From contig JACFMQ010000005.1 of the NCBI GenBank assembly GCA_019455325.1, forward strand, positions 62,001 to 126,000: a stretch of DNA of 64,000 bases, written 5' to 3'. The notes beneath the pieces were generated by a model. It was not told where the DNA came from. It searched no databases and was given only the letters and a program-made list of their open reading frames with translations. Shown here one piece after another: positions 40,770 to 49,382 of the stretch; the first letter of the stretch is position 1; every line of letters starts with the position of its first letter. Source of the DNA: Rhodocyclaceae bacterium. Its GTDB lineage: Bacteria; Pseudomonadota; Gammaproteobacteria; Burkholderiales; Rhodocyclaceae. Both the position numbers and the translations under genes were made by a program.

Positions 40770-40789
40770 AGGGCGGCACGCGCCGCCCT
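40770..40789 (-). terminator. Hairpin after the 54-residue gene
   Basis: AGGGCGGC-ACGC-GCCGCCCT is a perfect 8-bp stem with a 4-base loop, 25 bp beyond the stop of the small minus-strand gene. It is followed on that strand by TTGTCGCTT, a poor U tract. Confidence 0.55.
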
Positions 40790-40813
40790 CGGAAGCCTCC
40801 GGTCTCGCCGGAA

Positions 40814-40978
40814 TTACTTGCTGGCGCCCAGCTGCGGCTTGCCGCGCTGGTGGCACTCGGCGGCGTAGATCGCCTTGCGCACGCCCTTGGTGTTGTTGCG
40901 GTACAGACGCTTGGCGGCCTTCGAGAGGCAGCGGCGCTCGATGGCCGAGCGGCGGTCGCGGTTGGAAGTGGAAGCCAT
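40814..40978 (-). CDS. 54-residue highly basic small protein
   Basis: This protein is too short for usual cut-offs but well supported. It has a ribosome-binding site GGAG 7 bp before the ATG, high-GC codon use like its neighbours, and a hairpin after the stop. The sequence opens MASTSNRDRRSAIERRCLSK and has a middle AAKRLYRNNTKGVRKAIYAA. It is rich in arginine and lysine, with cysteines at 17 and 42. The composition resembles small ribosome- or nucleic-acid-binding proteins, but I do not recognise it as any standard ribosomal protein. Confidence 0.7.
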   Translation of the reverse strand: MASTSNRDRRSAIERRCLSKAAKRLYRNNTKGVRKAIYAAECHQRGKPQLGASK

Positions 40979-41105
40979 GTTCGAACTCCGGATTGTGTGG
41001 GTACTGCGGTTGATCGGCGGGGCGAAATTTGTTGAACCGTGAATTTTAACGGTTTTTCAGAGAATTTGCCGGAATTTTCGCCGACGGCGACGGCGGGCCG
41101 TTCCC

Positions 41106-41336
41106 CTATTCCTCCCGGCACAGGATTTCCGCTTCCCGCACCAGATCGCTGGCGTCGCACGCCAGGGGGCCGGCCAGCTTGAGCAGGGTGGTCAGGGTGG
41201 GCTGCCGCTGGCCGCGTTCGAGCAGGGAAATGTAGACCCGCTCGAGGCCGGCTTCCAGCGCCAGCTTCTCCTGGCTCAATCCGCTGGCGCTGCGCCGCTC
41301 CCGCAGTACCTTTCCGAATGCCTTGCTCGGCTCCAC
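41106..41336 (-). CDS. XRE-family HTH regulator
   Basis: 76 residues from a GTG start (VEPSKAFGKVLRERRSASG); an ATG 13 codons earlier at 41375 has no ribosome-binding site, while GGGAG precedes the GTG. The helix-turn-helix LSQEKLALEAGLERVYISLLE spans about residues 21-41 and is of the XRE/SinR form. The protein is little more than the DNA-binding domain plus a short tail with one cysteine. It is divergent from the FlgP/FlgT-like genes and shares with them an upstream 14-bp palindrome, so it may regulate itself and them. Confidence 0.8.
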   Translation of the reverse strand: MEPSKAFGKVLRERRSASGLSQEKLALEAGLERVYISLLERGQRQPTLTTLLKLAGPLACDASDLVREAEILCREE

Positions 41337-41388
41337 GCCCTCTCCCTGAAGAAGGGAGAAAGGTAGAGGCCGCATCCGCGCCCGTCTT

Positions 41389-41402
41389 TATACTATAGTA
41401 TA
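41389..41402. promoter_or_regulatory. Palindromic operator/promoter between XRE and FlgP-like genes
   Basis: TATACTATAGTATA is a perfect 14-bp palindrome, in AT-rich DNA between two divergent genes in an otherwise very GC-rich region. It contains -10-like hexamers on both strands and is the natural candidate for the operator of the adjoining XRE regulator. Confidence 0.6.
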
Positions 41403-41471
41403 CAAATTCAAGGCCGCGCCGCCGTCATGAACCCACGCGTTTCCATCGTCCACCCTCGGAGAAAAACCAAC

Positions 41472-42098
41472 ATGGCGCTCAAGATCTCCCGCCTTCCCTT
41501 CGTCGTCGTCCTCCTGTCGCTGCTGGCCGGCTGCGCCACGCCATGCTGCGACGCGACCAGGACCGTGACGGTCACCACGACCACGGAGGAAGTGGCGGAG
41601 CAGTCCTGCGGCACATCCCGCTGCAAGTCTTCCGCCGCCGTGGCCCCTGCGACCGCAGCGATGCCGAACGCCGACGCTCCGGCCGCGCAGACCGTCCGGC
41701 TGCTGGCCACCGGCTACGGCGCCAGCGGCGCCTACAGCCGCTACACCCAGGGCCAGCGGGAGCTGATGGCCATACGGGCGGCGCAGGTGGACGCCTACCG
41801 CAACCTCGCCGAGCAGGTCTATGGGTTCCGCGTCTGGGGCAACACGGCCGTTTCCGCCTTCGCCACGCAGAACGACAGCGTGCGCACCTATGTCGATGCC
41901 TTCATCCGCGGCGCCCGGGTGGTCAATCTGACCACGCTCGAAAACGGCAACTACGAGGCCACGGTGGAGCTGGTCATCTCCAGCCAGTTCCTCGACTGCG
42001 TGCAGCGGCAGGGTCGCTGCACGGCGCCGGTCCCGGCGCCGGCCGCCTGCTTCTCGGCCGGCTGCACGGCGCCCGGCGTCACCTACGTCGGCCACTGA
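41472..42098 (+). CDS. LPP20/FlgP-like flagellar lipoprotein
   Basis: 208 residues from ATG 41472; GGAG lies 11 bp upstream, and a longer frame from 41427 would bury the signal peptide. The signal sequence ends with a lipobox (LSLLAGC), so it is a lipoprotein. The mature part is rich in cysteine and threonine at first. The LPP20 domain follows (about 85-190), with the core AIRAAQVDAYRNLAEQVYGF and VRTYVDAFIRGARVV. FlgP proteins form outer-membrane-associated disks around the flagellar motor in Vibrio and Campylobacter. The FlgT-like gene follows 9 bp later. Confidence 0.75.
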   Translation: MALKISRLPFVVVLLSLLAGCATPCCDATRTVTVTTTTEEVAEQSCGTSRCKSSAAVAPATAAMPNADAPAAQTVRLLATGYGASGAYSRYTQGQRELMAIRAAQVDAYRNLAEQVYGFRVWGNTAVSAFATQNDSVRTYVDAFIRGARVVNLTTLENGNYEATVELVISSQFLDCVQRQGRCTAPVPAPAACFSAGCTAPGVTYVGH

Positions 42099-42106
42099 GC
42101 CCTGGC

Positions 42107-43267
42107 ATGGGTGCCCGCGGCGCCCTGGCCTGCGCGCTAGGCCTGCTGCTCGCGTCCTCCGCCTGGGCGGAGATGGTGGTCGAAGGCAGCGCCGAGATCG
42201 TCGCCGGGAACTTGGCCGAGGCCCGCGAACTGGCCACCCGCCGCGCCCTGGCGCGGGCCGCCGAATCCCGGGGGGCGACGGTGAGCGCCGCGTCCCTGCT
42301 GCAGCCGGATGCCGTGCTGGAATTCATCCAGGTCAGAAGCTCGGCCTGCGCGGACGTCGTCGAGCAAGTATCCGAACGGCAGGAGGGCGGGCGGTTGACC
42401 GTCGTACTCCGGGTCTCCGTCAGCGACGGCCCGGATTGCCAGCCGGCGTGCCGACGCGCCTACGTGAATCGCGTGCTCGTCCTCGGCTTCGCGCTCGAAC
42501 ATCCGGAGCAGAAGCGCAGCCGCGAACACACGCTGGTCAGCCGGATGACGGCCGTCGAGCTGGCCAAGAAGATACGGCAGCGCCCCATCCTGCTGTCGGA
42601 TTTCAGCAGCGACGCCTTTCCCTACGCCTCCCCTGCCCGGGCGCCCATGCTCCACCATCCCGGCGACGGCGGCGAACCGCCGATCACGCTGCTGGCCAGG
42701 CAGCATCGCGCCCAGTACGTGCTCTCCGGGATTTATCGCGATTTCGGACTGGAGGCTCCGGGCCTGGGCAAGCCGGGCGTGCGTCGCATCGCCATCGAAG
42801 CCTTCGTGCACGATGGCGTGAACGGCGGCGTGCTGGCCCAGAAACGCTTTGCCGCGACGGCCATGGGCCGCGTGCTGCTCGAAGGTGGGCCGAGCGTGGG
42901 GACGCCGCAGTTCTATCAGGGCGATTTCGGGCGGGTCTGGGGCCGCCTGCTCGACGACATCGCGGCCTGGGCCGAGCGGAGCGCCGCCTGTCTGCCTTTC
43001 AGCGCCCGCATCCTGAGGGCGGAAGGCCGCCGGCTGCAGATCGATGCCGGCGCCGAGTCCGGTCTTTCGGCGGGCGACACCCTGCTCATCCACGGCTGGA
43101 AGGAACCGCCGGTCACCGGCCTGAACGGCCAGATGCTGGGCGCGGAAAGAAAGATCCGGGCGAGCGCCGCCATCCGGGAGGTCTATCCGCGATTCTCCGT
43201 CATCGAAATCAGTGACCCGCCGGATGGGCCGGCCATCAAGCCTGGGGACGTCATCTTTACCCTGTAA
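42107..43267 (+). CDS. FlgT-like flagellar assembly protein
   Basis: 386 residues. A signal peptide (about 1-22, ending SAWAEM) is followed by an N-terminal domain of the FlgT type (VVEGSAEIVAGNLAEARELA), a middle domain with YVNRVLVLGFALEHPEQ and RQHRAQYVLSGIYRDFGL, and a C-terminal SH3-like domain (LQIDAGAESGLSAGDTLLIHG, ending KPGDVIFTL). FlgT builds the periplasmic H-ring around the basal body in Vibrio. Together with the FlgP-like gene this suggests a motor with extra rings. FlgO is not seen next to it. Confidence 0.75.
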   Translation: MGARGALACALGLLLASSAWAEMVVEGSAEIVAGNLAEARELATRRALARAAESRGATVSAASLLQPDAVLEFIQVRSSACADVVEQVSERQEGGRLTVVLRVSVSDGPDCQPACRRAYVNRVLVLGFALEHPEQKRSREHTLVSRMTAVELAKKIRQRPILLSDFSSDAFPYASPARAPMLHHPGDGGEPPITLLARQHRAQYVLSGIYRDFGLEAPGLGKPGVRRIAIEAFVHDGVNGGVLAQKRFAATAMGRVLLEGGPSVGTPQFYQGDFGRVWGRLLDDIAAWAERSAACLPFSARILRAEGRRLQIDAGAESGLSAGDTLLIHGWKEPPVTGLNGQMLGAERKIRASAAIREVYPRFSVIEISDPPDGPAIKPGDVIFTL

Positions 43268-43318
43268 CGACGGAGGTAGGTCTGTTCTGCGGTTTCGGCC
43301 GCATTTTTCCGATGGCGT

Positions 43319-43624
43319 TCAGCGGCCTTTCGCCCTGCACTGGATGGGCACCATGCGGCCGATCTCGACCGTGAGTTCGTCACCCTTGCCGCGAATGGTG
43401 TTCGGGCCGTTGCTGTAGATGAAGCCGGAGCCGCTGGGCTGCTGCCGCAGTTCGATGGCTTCGCCGCTGCGCATCAGGACGGCGATCTCTTGCGCGGGAA
43501 AAAAGCGCACCGACAGCGACTGTCCGTCGGCGCACGCGAAGGCGACTTCGTGGGCGTTGGGCGGGGTGTTCGCGCAGGCAGCGGCGACGAGGCTTGCGAG
43601 CGCCGTGGCAATGAGCTGTTTCAT
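43319..43624 (-). CDS. mliC: MliC-family C-type lysozyme inhibitor
   Basis: 101 residues. The signal sequence (MKQLIATALASLVAAACA) has a lipobox-like AAAC, so it may be a lipoprotein. The mature domain matches MliC: FACADGQSLSVRFFP, then the glutamine-rich strand ELRQQPSGSGFIYS, and a C-terminal cysteine (PIQC) pairing with that of FACA. It inhibits host or environmental C-type lysozyme at the envelope. The ribosome-binding site is GGGAGG, 6 bp from the ATG. Confidence 0.82.
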   Translation of the reverse strand: MKQLIATALASLVAAACANTPPNAHEVAFACADGQSLSVRFFPAQEIAVLMRSGEAIELRQQPSGSGFIYSNGPNTIRGKGDELTVEIGRMVPIQCRAKGR

Positions 43625-43772
43625 GGATTCCTCCCTCACTTGGAGATTCGAGACGAGCGGCCGCCGGGTCACGCCGCGTTGCGCATCGGCATGGCCGACA
43701 TCCGCTGCTCCGACGCACGGAAGCCCCGGCCGGGAAAAAACGTCTTCTTCGTCTTCGCTGCGTATGCGCGCG

Positions 43773-44114
43773 TCAGGCAAACTCATCCACCTTGCTGCCG
43801 ATCGTCGAATCCGATGCACCGGGCGAAGTCGCTGCGTTGGCCTTTGCCGTATCGCTTGTCGCTGCCAGTTCGTCATTCGCCTTTTTTTCCTCCTGGGCCT
43901 GCAAGCGGGCGAGGCGAACCTCAAGCGCCTGGATTTGCCGCTCGATCTGTTCAGCCTGTTTTTGGGAGTCCTCGGAATCGTCATCCTGCAACTTGGCCAA
44001 CTGCTTTTCCAGCGAGGCGATCTGCTTTTCCAGCGCGGCAACCTGGGAACTGGTGCCGCTGCTGCCCGTATTGCCTATGCTGCCCGTAGTCGATGAAGCG
44101 ATGTTCGATACCAT
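43773..44114 (-). CDS. FlxA-like family protein
   Basis: 113 residues. A serine/glycine/threonine-rich start is followed by a coiled coil (VAALEKQIASLEKQLAKLQ, then a second heptad block AEQIERQIQALEVRLARLQ), characteristic of FlxA-like proteins; FlxA of E. coli belongs to the flagellar class 3 regulon. Function is unknown. A sigma-28-like promoter about 50 bp upstream supports membership of the flagellar regulon, and FlgP/FlgT-like genes are nearby. AGGAG lies 7 bp before the ATG. Confidence 0.8.
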   Translation of the reverse strand: MVSNIASSTTGSIGNTGSSGTSSQVAALEKQIASLEKQLAKLQDDDSEDSQKQAEQIERQIQALEVRLARLQAQEEKKANDELAATSDTAKANAATSPGASDSTIGSKVDEFA

Positions 44115-44161
44115 TTTCGTTCTCCTGGTCAGGTTGTGTCATCAAAACTGCCCTGTCCATT

Positions 44162-44188
44162 TTCTCGGTGGCCTGACGGAGAACTTGA
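44162..44188 (-). promoter_or_regulatory. Sigma-28 (FliA)-like promoter of the FlxA-like gene
   Basis: On the minus strand TCAAGTTC-N11-ACCGAGAA compares with TAAAGTTT-N11-GCCGATAA, six of eight matches in each half and the exact 11-bp spacing. The start codon is 48 bp downstream. Confidence 0.6.
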
Positions 44189-44248
44189 TCGTTGCGGGGG
44201 TAAAACGATGTAAAGCTGCGCTTGCGGAACGCTCCCTCAACCGCAATG

Positions 44249-44827
44249 TCAGGCCGATGGTTTGCCATAGCCGGTCGTATCAACCAGGATGGCCCATTGA
44301 TTGCTGGTTTCCACCAAAGCCTCTCGCGTGCCGTGATGAGTGACTGTTTGATGGACGACCTTGCCCCAGGCATGGCTGGCGGCTTCCAGCGAGGAAACCC
44401 ATATGTAGGGAATCGTTTGCCCCACGAGTGGCGCAATAATTTCTGCCGGGTAGTTGCCAGCCATGAAGGCGCGGGAGCACAGAAGGTGATAGCTGCTGCC
44501 TGCCACTACGCCTGTGCAGCCGGGGTCGTCGGTTTCAATCACGCCGAAACCCATTCGGCGAAATCGATCGAGGCTGGGCTCGATATCGGGCAGAATGGTC
44601 AGTGGAGTGATGCGTCGGACCGGGCCGATGGAGGCCGTGAGCGCGTCCACGGATAGGGCGAGCGTGGACGCTAGAGCCGCGAGCGAGGAAATGGTTGCCT
44701 TGCCGCCGCGTTCCAGGCGCTGCACTGTGCGCGTGCTTATCCCGCTTGCCGCCGCCAGATGATCCTGCGACCAGCCGCGCTTGCGACGTTCCGATTTGAG
44801 ACGGGCTTGGTTGACGGCGATGGGCAT
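44249..44827 (-). CDS. HTH transcriptional regulator with VOC/glyoxalase-like C-terminal domain
   Basis: 192 residues. The XRE-type helix-turn-helix (RGWSQDHLAAASGISTRTVQ) occupies about residues 17-37. The second half (about 72-190) has the pattern of a glyoxalase-fold domain: LTILPDIEPSLDRFRRMGF, then IPYIWVSSLEAASHAWG and a terminal WAILVDTTGYG. Such fusions are presumed to bind a small ligand in the VOC domain. No target is visible beside it; downstream lies the FlxA-like gene and upstream the amt remnant. Confidence 0.75.
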   Translation of the reverse strand: MPIAVNQARLKSERRKRGWSQDHLAAASGISTRTVQRLERGGKATISSLAALASTLALSVDALTASIGPVRRITPLTILPDIEPSLDRFRRMGFGVIETDDPGCTGVVAGSSYHLLCSRAFMAGNYPAEIIAPLVGQTIPYIWVSSLEAASHAWGKVVHQTVTHHGTREALVETSNQWAILVDTTGYGKPSA

Positions 44828-44984
44828 GGCAGTGCTCCTTGGTGTGATTCAAACCGGAACCACGCTAGCACTGGAACGAACGCGTCGCCACGACGGGAAC
44901 GCGTCACCGTGTGCGATCACAGTGCTGCGGTGGCGGCCTTCGTCCTGCTGCGGCTGTTTTAGCACCCGACATCGGCCGTAGCGC

Positions 44985-45207
44985 ATCCGAGGCCGCTGCA
45001 CGGCCTGTGCGGGGTATGGGACGGAATCGCCGTCGGCATTTTCGGCAGCAAAGCGCAGGGGGCGTCGGCGGTGTCACCTCCGGTCCGCAACTGGTCGGCG
45101 GCTTCGCGGTGTACGGCAGGCTCAAGCTACCGGTCGGTCTGCGTCTGGATACGGAAGAAGAAGGTGAAGGTGCGGACCTTTCCATCCCCCCAAAGTCTTG
45201 GCGACGG
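44985..45207 (+). pseudogene. 3' remnant of an ammonium transporter gene
   Basis: One frame gives LHGLCGVWDGIAVGIFGSKA (from about 44996), matching the second histidine-helix region of Amt proteins. After a frameshift, the next frame gives GVGGVTSGPQLVGGF, then VYGRLKLPVGLRLDTEEEGE and ADLSIP (to about 45200), matching the last helix and cytoplasmic tail of the same family. About 15 codons seem to be missing between GPQLVG and GFAVYG, and everything upstream is gone. This Amt type differs from the intact amtB at 31283, so it is a second, lost transporter. The surrounding 44828-45247 holds nothing else that I recognise. Confidence 0.75.
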
Positions 45208-45247
45208 CGGAGCGTGAAACCGCTTGGCGAGGCGGGGCGCGCCCCGG

Positions 45248-46567
45248 CTAAGGTTCCGCTGTCGCCATCTTCTCGATGTGCGCGGTGGTGTCGCGGGTGC
45301 GTTCCGCGAGCTTGCGGACCTCGTCGGCGACGACCGCGAATCCGCGCCCGCTCTCGCCCGCCCGGGCAGCTTCGATGGCGGCGTTGAGTGCGAGCAGATT
45401 GGTCTGGTCGGCGATCTCCTTGATCGTGCCCACGAGCTCGTTGATGCGGCGCAGCGTCGCTTCCAGCTTGCCCTGTTGCTGCTCCATCGCCTCGCGTTGC
45501 TCCTGCTCGCGCAGTTGAGTGTCGATGTCGGTCAGTGCACCGACGACGCGCAGCGGGCTGCCGTCCTGACTTCGGCGCGTCTGGGCCAGGGCACGGAACC
45601 AGCGGTATTCGCCGGTCTTGAGCGCGAGACGGTGCGGCCGGTCGTACGGGGTCTGGCCGCTGCGGTCGTCGACGTGGGCGAGAAAGGCCTTGAACACCTG
45701 GTCGCGATCGTCCGGGTGGATACGGCTGGCCCAGGCGTCGAGCGTGTTCGGAAAGTCACTCTCGTCGGTGTAGCCCAGCAGGCGCCGGAGTTGCTGCGAC
45801 CACCACACGGTGTTGGCCGTGTCGAGGGCCTTGCCGGCGCGGATCTCGATGTCCCACAGCCCGTCGCTCAGCAGCTCGCGCACCAGCTCGAAGCGGTCCA
45901 GGCTGCGGTCGAGCAGCGCCTCGCGTTCCAGCCTCTCGTGGATGTCCAGCAGCGAGCCGGCAACCCGTAGCGGGTCGCCGCCCGGTCCCCGCAGCGTCGT
46001 GCCTATGGCCCTGAACCAGCGGTATTCGCCGCTCTTGGTGGCGAGTCGATAGTCGATGTCATAGGGCGTATTCCCGCTGCTGTCGGCAAGGTGGGCGGCG
46101 AAGGCGGTGAGCACGCGTTTCGTATCCTCCGGGTGTATGCGACTGCGCCAGCTCTCCAGGCGGTTGGGGAAATCGGTTTCGTCCTCGAAACCGAGCAGCT
46201 GACGCAACTGGCGTGACCACCACACCATACTTGCGGCGCTGGCCGGATCGCCGTCAGCGATACTGATGTCCCACAGGCCCTCGCCGCTGGCGCGGCTAAT
46301 CAGGTCAAAGCGTTCGGCAAGGCGGTCGGCCTCGCTGCTGGCAGCGAACAGCGCGGTGCGCAGCTGTCCCGCCTCCATCTCCAGCGATTCGAGCGCGCGT
46401 CGTGTCGCCGCGTGACGGTCGAGCAGCGCGCCGTAGGCTGCATCCAGACGCATGGACAGCCGTGCAAGCCGCTTCGGCCCGCTGAAGGTCGCGGTGAATG
46501 TGGCGCCGGTGTCGAGCGCGTCGGCGAAGTATTCGAGATGGCGCAGCCATTTACCGGTGGAAAACAC
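45248..46567 (-). CDS. Soluble PAS-PAS chemoreceptor-like protein with short signalling domain
   Basis: 439 residues from a GTG at 46567 (AGGGAG about 12 bp upstream). A helical N-terminus (1-105) is followed by two very similar PAS domains, about 106-225 and 230-350, each with [20 protein letters not shown] and SGEYRWFRA. The end has the methyl-accepting hairpin tip [20 protein letters not shown], then [13 protein letters not shown]. No transmembrane segment. The protein stops about 20 residues after the tip, so the returning helix of a full signalling domain is missing. BdlA-like and short PAS receptors exist, but truncation beside the amt remnant is also possible. Confidence 0.8.
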   Translation of the reverse strand: MFSTGKWLRHLEYFADALDTGATFTATFSGPKRLARLSMRLDAAYGALLDRHAATRRALESLEMEAGQLRTALFAASSEADRLAERFDLISRASGEGLWDISIADGDPASAASMVWWSRQLRQLLGFEDETDFPNRLESWRSRIHPEDTKRVLTAFAAHLADSSGNTPYDIDYRLATKSGEYRWFRAIGTTLRGPGGDPLRVAGSLLDIHERLEREALLDRSLDRFELVRELLSDGLWDIEIRAGKALDTANTVWWSQQLRRLLGYTDESDFPNTLDAWASRIHPDDRDQVFKAFLAHVDDRSGQTPYDRPHRLALKTGEYRWFRALAQTRRSQDGSPLRVVGALTDIDTQLREQEQREAMEQQQGKLEATLRRINELVGTIKEIADQTNLLALNAAIEAARAGESGRGFAVVADEVRKLAERTRDTTAHIEKMATAEP

Positions 46568-46619
46568 GATGGCTTGTCTCCCTTGAGGATTTGCGTTGAG
46601 AGATGCCGGTGGCCGTCGC

Positions 46620-47894
46620 TCAGGCGCGGCTGCCGGCGGCGCGGCGGGCGAAGCGCTTGGGCTGCACGAACCAGGCATCGAGCGCCATGCCGCCGCGCGG
46701 GGCAACCGGCATGCGCTGGCTCAGCCAGCAGCGGGTGGCGAGCATCGGCTGTGCGGCGCTGATGCGGGCGGCGGCGGCGTCGCCCGGGAGTTCGGCCAGC
46801 GCCTGGCGGATGGAATCGATCGCCGCCGCATCGAGATCCTGCACGATGAACACCAGGCGTCCGCAGCGATCGGCAAAGCCACCGCCCTCGGGCCAGGCCG
46901 GCAGGCGGAGCGCGGGATAGGCGGTGTGCTGCACGCACTGGATGACGTGCGGCAGGGGATCGCCGGCTACGTTCATCAGACCCTTCATCCGGAGGATCTT
47001 CGCGCCATGGACGGCGAGGATGCCGCCCACCGCCACGGCGAAGCCGAGCCATGCCACCGGCGCGTCGAAGCGGATGACGAAGGACGACACCGTGCCGTCA
47101 TGGTGCCGGGCCGGCGGGCGGCGCAATGGCATGCGCGCCTTGGTCCATTGCGGCGTGGCCACCGCGGACATTGCAGCTTTCTGCGCCTGCTCGCGTTCGT
47201 CCGAGAGCCAGCGGACCACGTCCGGCAGCTTGTCGCCGATCGAGTAGATGCCGCTGCCGAAGAGCTGGTCCGGCGCCACCTTGCCGTGTCGTACCTCGAT
47301 CCGGAGGGCGCCCGGGTTGAGGAGGTCGAGCTGCGCTTCCAGTCGCGTCCGGGTGGCGGTGTTGGTCAGGTCCGTCTTGGTGATCAGCAGGCGGTCGGCC
47401 ATCGCCACCTGCCGCAGCGCCTCGCGATGCCGGCCGAGCTGTTCGCAGCCGTGGCTGGCGTCGACCGCAGTGAGCACGCTGTCGCAGACGTAGCGCGCCG
47501 CGACGAAGCGTTCTTCCATCAGCGTCTGCACCACCGGCACCGGGTCGGCGAGGCCGGTGGTCTCGATGACCACCCGCGACAGCGCCGGAATTTCGCGGCG
47601 CGAGAAGCGTTGGTGGAGCTGCCTTAAGGCGCGCACGAGATCGCCCTGCACGCTGCAGCAGATGCAGCCGGAATCCAGTAGCAGGGTGCTGTCGTCCAGC
47701 GTGTCGACCAGGTAGTGGTCGATGCCGATTTCACCGAATTCGTTGATGAGCAGGGCGGTCCCTGCCATCGCCGGGTCCTTCATCAACCGGTTCAGCAGGG
47801 TCGTCTTGCCCGTACCCAGGAAGCCGGTGAGCAGGCTGACCGGGATGCGATCGATCGGGCGGCGGGTCGGCCGCGACGCAGCAGGGCTGGGCAT
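46620..47894 (-). CDS. CobW/COG0523-family GTP-binding metallochaperone
   Basis: 424 residues. The P-loop [12 protein letters not shown], the metal-binding CxCC motif ([11 protein letters not shown]), ETTGLADP and the TKTD guanine motif are present. The C-terminal CobW domain (about 275-420) is variable, with a short basic insertion ([13 protein letters not shown]). These proteins insert or deliver zinc, cobalt or other metals into target enzymes using GTP. The start at 47894 has GGAG 9 bp upstream; a longer frame exists. It is the gene nearest the ketone carboxylase cluster but divergent from it, and a role in supplying metal to that enzyme is possible but speculative. Confidence 0.85.
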   Translation of the reverse strand: MPSPAASRPTRRPIDRIPVSLLTGFLGTGKTTLLNRLMKDPAMAGTALLINEFGEIGIDHYLVDTLDDSTLLLDSGCICCSVQGDLVRALRQLHQRFSRREIPALSRVVIETTGLADPVPVVQTLMEERFVAARYVCDSVLTAVDASHGCEQLGRHREALRQVAMADRLLITKTDLTNTATRTRLEAQLDLLNPGALRIEVRHGKVAPDQLFGSGIYSIGDKLPDVVRWLSDEREQAQKAAMSAVATPQWTKARMPLRRPPARHHDGTVSSFVIRFDAPVAWLGFAVAVGGILAVHGAKILRMKGLMNVAGDPLPHVIQCVQHTAYPALRLPAWPEGGGFADRCGRLVFIVQDLDAAAIDSIRQALAELPGDAAAARISAAQPMLATRCWLSQRMPVAPRGGMALDAWFVQPKRFARRAAGSRA

Positions 47895-48026
47895 GTTTGT
47901 CTCCGGTATCGTTCTTGATGAAGCAGGCCGGAACGATGCAAAGGCCATGCCACCGCATAAAGGCGTCGGCAATCCCGTCGAGGCAGTGGCACCGCGGTAC
48001 CCATGACGGCAGTCGCCGGCTGAATG

Positions 48027-48076
48027 CGTACTGGAATCGAACGCGAGGATCTGGGCGAGCGTCCGACAATCGGACG
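48027..48076 (+). promoter_or_regulatory. Tandem activator-binding dyads upstream of thiolase promoter
   Basis: CGTACTGGAATCGAACG (48027-48043) and CGTCCGACAATCGGACG (48060-48076) share the right half ATCGRACG with sites before four other sigma-54 promoters in this window. Starts are 33 bp apart, about three helical turns. They lie 85-135 bp upstream of the -24/-12 promoter, as enhancers should. An IHF-like AATCAGGGGTTTG (48122-48134) lies between. Confidence 0.7.
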
Positions 48077-48159
48077 CCGGGGCGCCGCCGGCGTTCCGCC
48101 GGTGCCTCTTTGGCTTTGGAAAATCAGGGGTTTGCGAGCGTCATCCGAAGCCGCGCCTT

Positions 48160-48175
48160 TGGCATGGCCGATGCT
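48160..48175 (+). promoter_or_regulatory. Sigma-54 promoter of the thiolase-ligase operon
   Basis: TGGCAT-GGCCG-ATGCT keeps the invariant GG and GC at exact 12-bp spacing, with two departures from TGGCAC-N5-TTGC. The thiolase ATG is 41 bp after it. A perfect 7-bp inverted repeat (TAAATGA/TCATTTA, 48175-48197) is centred on the expected start site. Confidence 0.65.
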
Positions 48176-48215
48176 AAATGACCCTGCGGATCATTTACTC
48201 ACAAGGGGAAACAAC

Positions 48216-49382
48216 ATGGGCGTCAGCATTATCGGTTGGGCACATTCGTCGTTCGGACGGCTGGACATGGTCGACCTCGAGTCGCTCATCGTCGGCGTCA
48301 GCCGCGGCGCACTGCAGGATGCGGGAGTTCCGGCCGGGGATGTCGATGGCATCTGGCTGGGCCACCTGAACGGGGGCCTGGTGCCGGAGATCTTCTGTTC
48401 GTCGCTCGTCCTGCAGGCCGCTCCCGCCTTGCGCTGGTGCCCCGCGACCCGCGTCGAGAATGCCTGCGCGTCCGGCGCCGCGGCGGTCTATGCGGCCTGC
48501 GATGCGATCGAGGCCGGGCGGGCGCGCATCGCGCTGGTGGTCGGCGCCGAGAAGATGACGGCGGTGTCCGGCCCCGAGGTCACACAGGTGCTGGCGTCGG
48601 CCTCCTACGTTCCCGAAGAGGCGGCCAAGGGGCTGACCTTCCCGGGGTTGTTCGGCCAACTGGCCGAGCAGTACTTCGGCCGCTACGGCGACCACGCAGC
48701 GACACTGGCCCGCATCGCCGCGAAGAATCATGCCAACGGCACGCGCAATCCCTGGGCACACATGCGCCGGGATCTGGGTTTCGAGTTCTGCAACACCGAG
48801 TCGGAGCGCAATCCGCGGATTGCCGGCCCGCTGCGCAAGACCGACTGCTCCCTGGTGTCCGACGGTGCAGCCGCGCTCGTGCTGGCCGACGATGCGGTGG
48901 CCGCGGGTGCCCGCCGCGCGGTGCGCCTGCGCGCCCGCGCCCAGGTCAATGACTTCCTGCCGGTTTCCAGCCGCGACGTCCTCGGTTTTGAGGGCCCGCG
49001 GCGAGCCTGGCAGCGGGCGCTGGCCGATGCCCGATGCGCGGTGCACGACCTCTCGCTCGCCGAGGTGCACGACTGCTTCACCATCGCCGAACTGCTGACC
49101 TACGAGGCCATGGGGCTGGCCGCACCCGGCCACGGCGGAGACTGCCTTCTGGACGGCAGCGTCCATGCGGGCGGCAGGCTCCCGGTGAATCCGTCCGGCG
49201 GTCTCAAGGCCAAGGGGCATCCGATCGGCGCGACGGGGGTGTCCATGCACGTGATGGCGGCCATGCAACTGACCGGGGAGGCGCTCGACATGCAGGTCAA
49301 GGATGCGAGTCTGGCGGGTGTCTTCAACATGGGCGGCGCGGCGGTCGCCAACTACGTGAGTATCCTGGAGCGCACAAAATGA
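48216..49382 (+). CDS. Thiolase-family protein (SCP2-thiolase type)
   Basis: 388 residues. The nucleophilic cysteine is C84 in VENACASGAAAV. The HDCF motif near residue 285 (AEVHDCFTIAELLTYEAMG) and GHPIGATG near 333 complete the active site. The C-terminal cysteine of classical thiolases is replaced (FNMGGAAVANY), as in SCP2-type thiolases, which use the HDCF cysteine. Within this cluster it would cleave a 3-oxoacyl-CoA with CoA to acetyl-CoA and a shortened acyl-CoA, for example benzoylacetyl-CoA to benzoyl-CoA. The stop overlaps the ligase start (ATGA). Confidence 0.88.
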   Translation: MGVSIIGWAHSSFGRLDMVDLESLIVGVSRGALQDAGVPAGDVDGIWLGHLNGGLVPEIFCSSLVLQAAPALRWCPATRVENACASGAAAVYAACDAIEAGRARIALVVGAEKMTAVSGPEVTQVLASASYVPEEAAKGLTFPGLFGQLAEQYFGRYGDHAATLARIAAKNHANGTRNPWAHMRRDLGFEFCNTESERNPRIAGPLRKTDCSLVSDGAAALVLADDAVAAGARRAVRLRARAQVNDFLPVSSRDVLGFEGPRRAWQRALADARCAVHDLSLAEVHDCFTIAELLTYEAMGLAAPGHGGDCLLDGSVHAGGRLPVNPSGGLKAKGHPIGATGVSMHVMAAMQLTGEALDMQVKDASLAGVFNMGGAAVANYVSILERTK

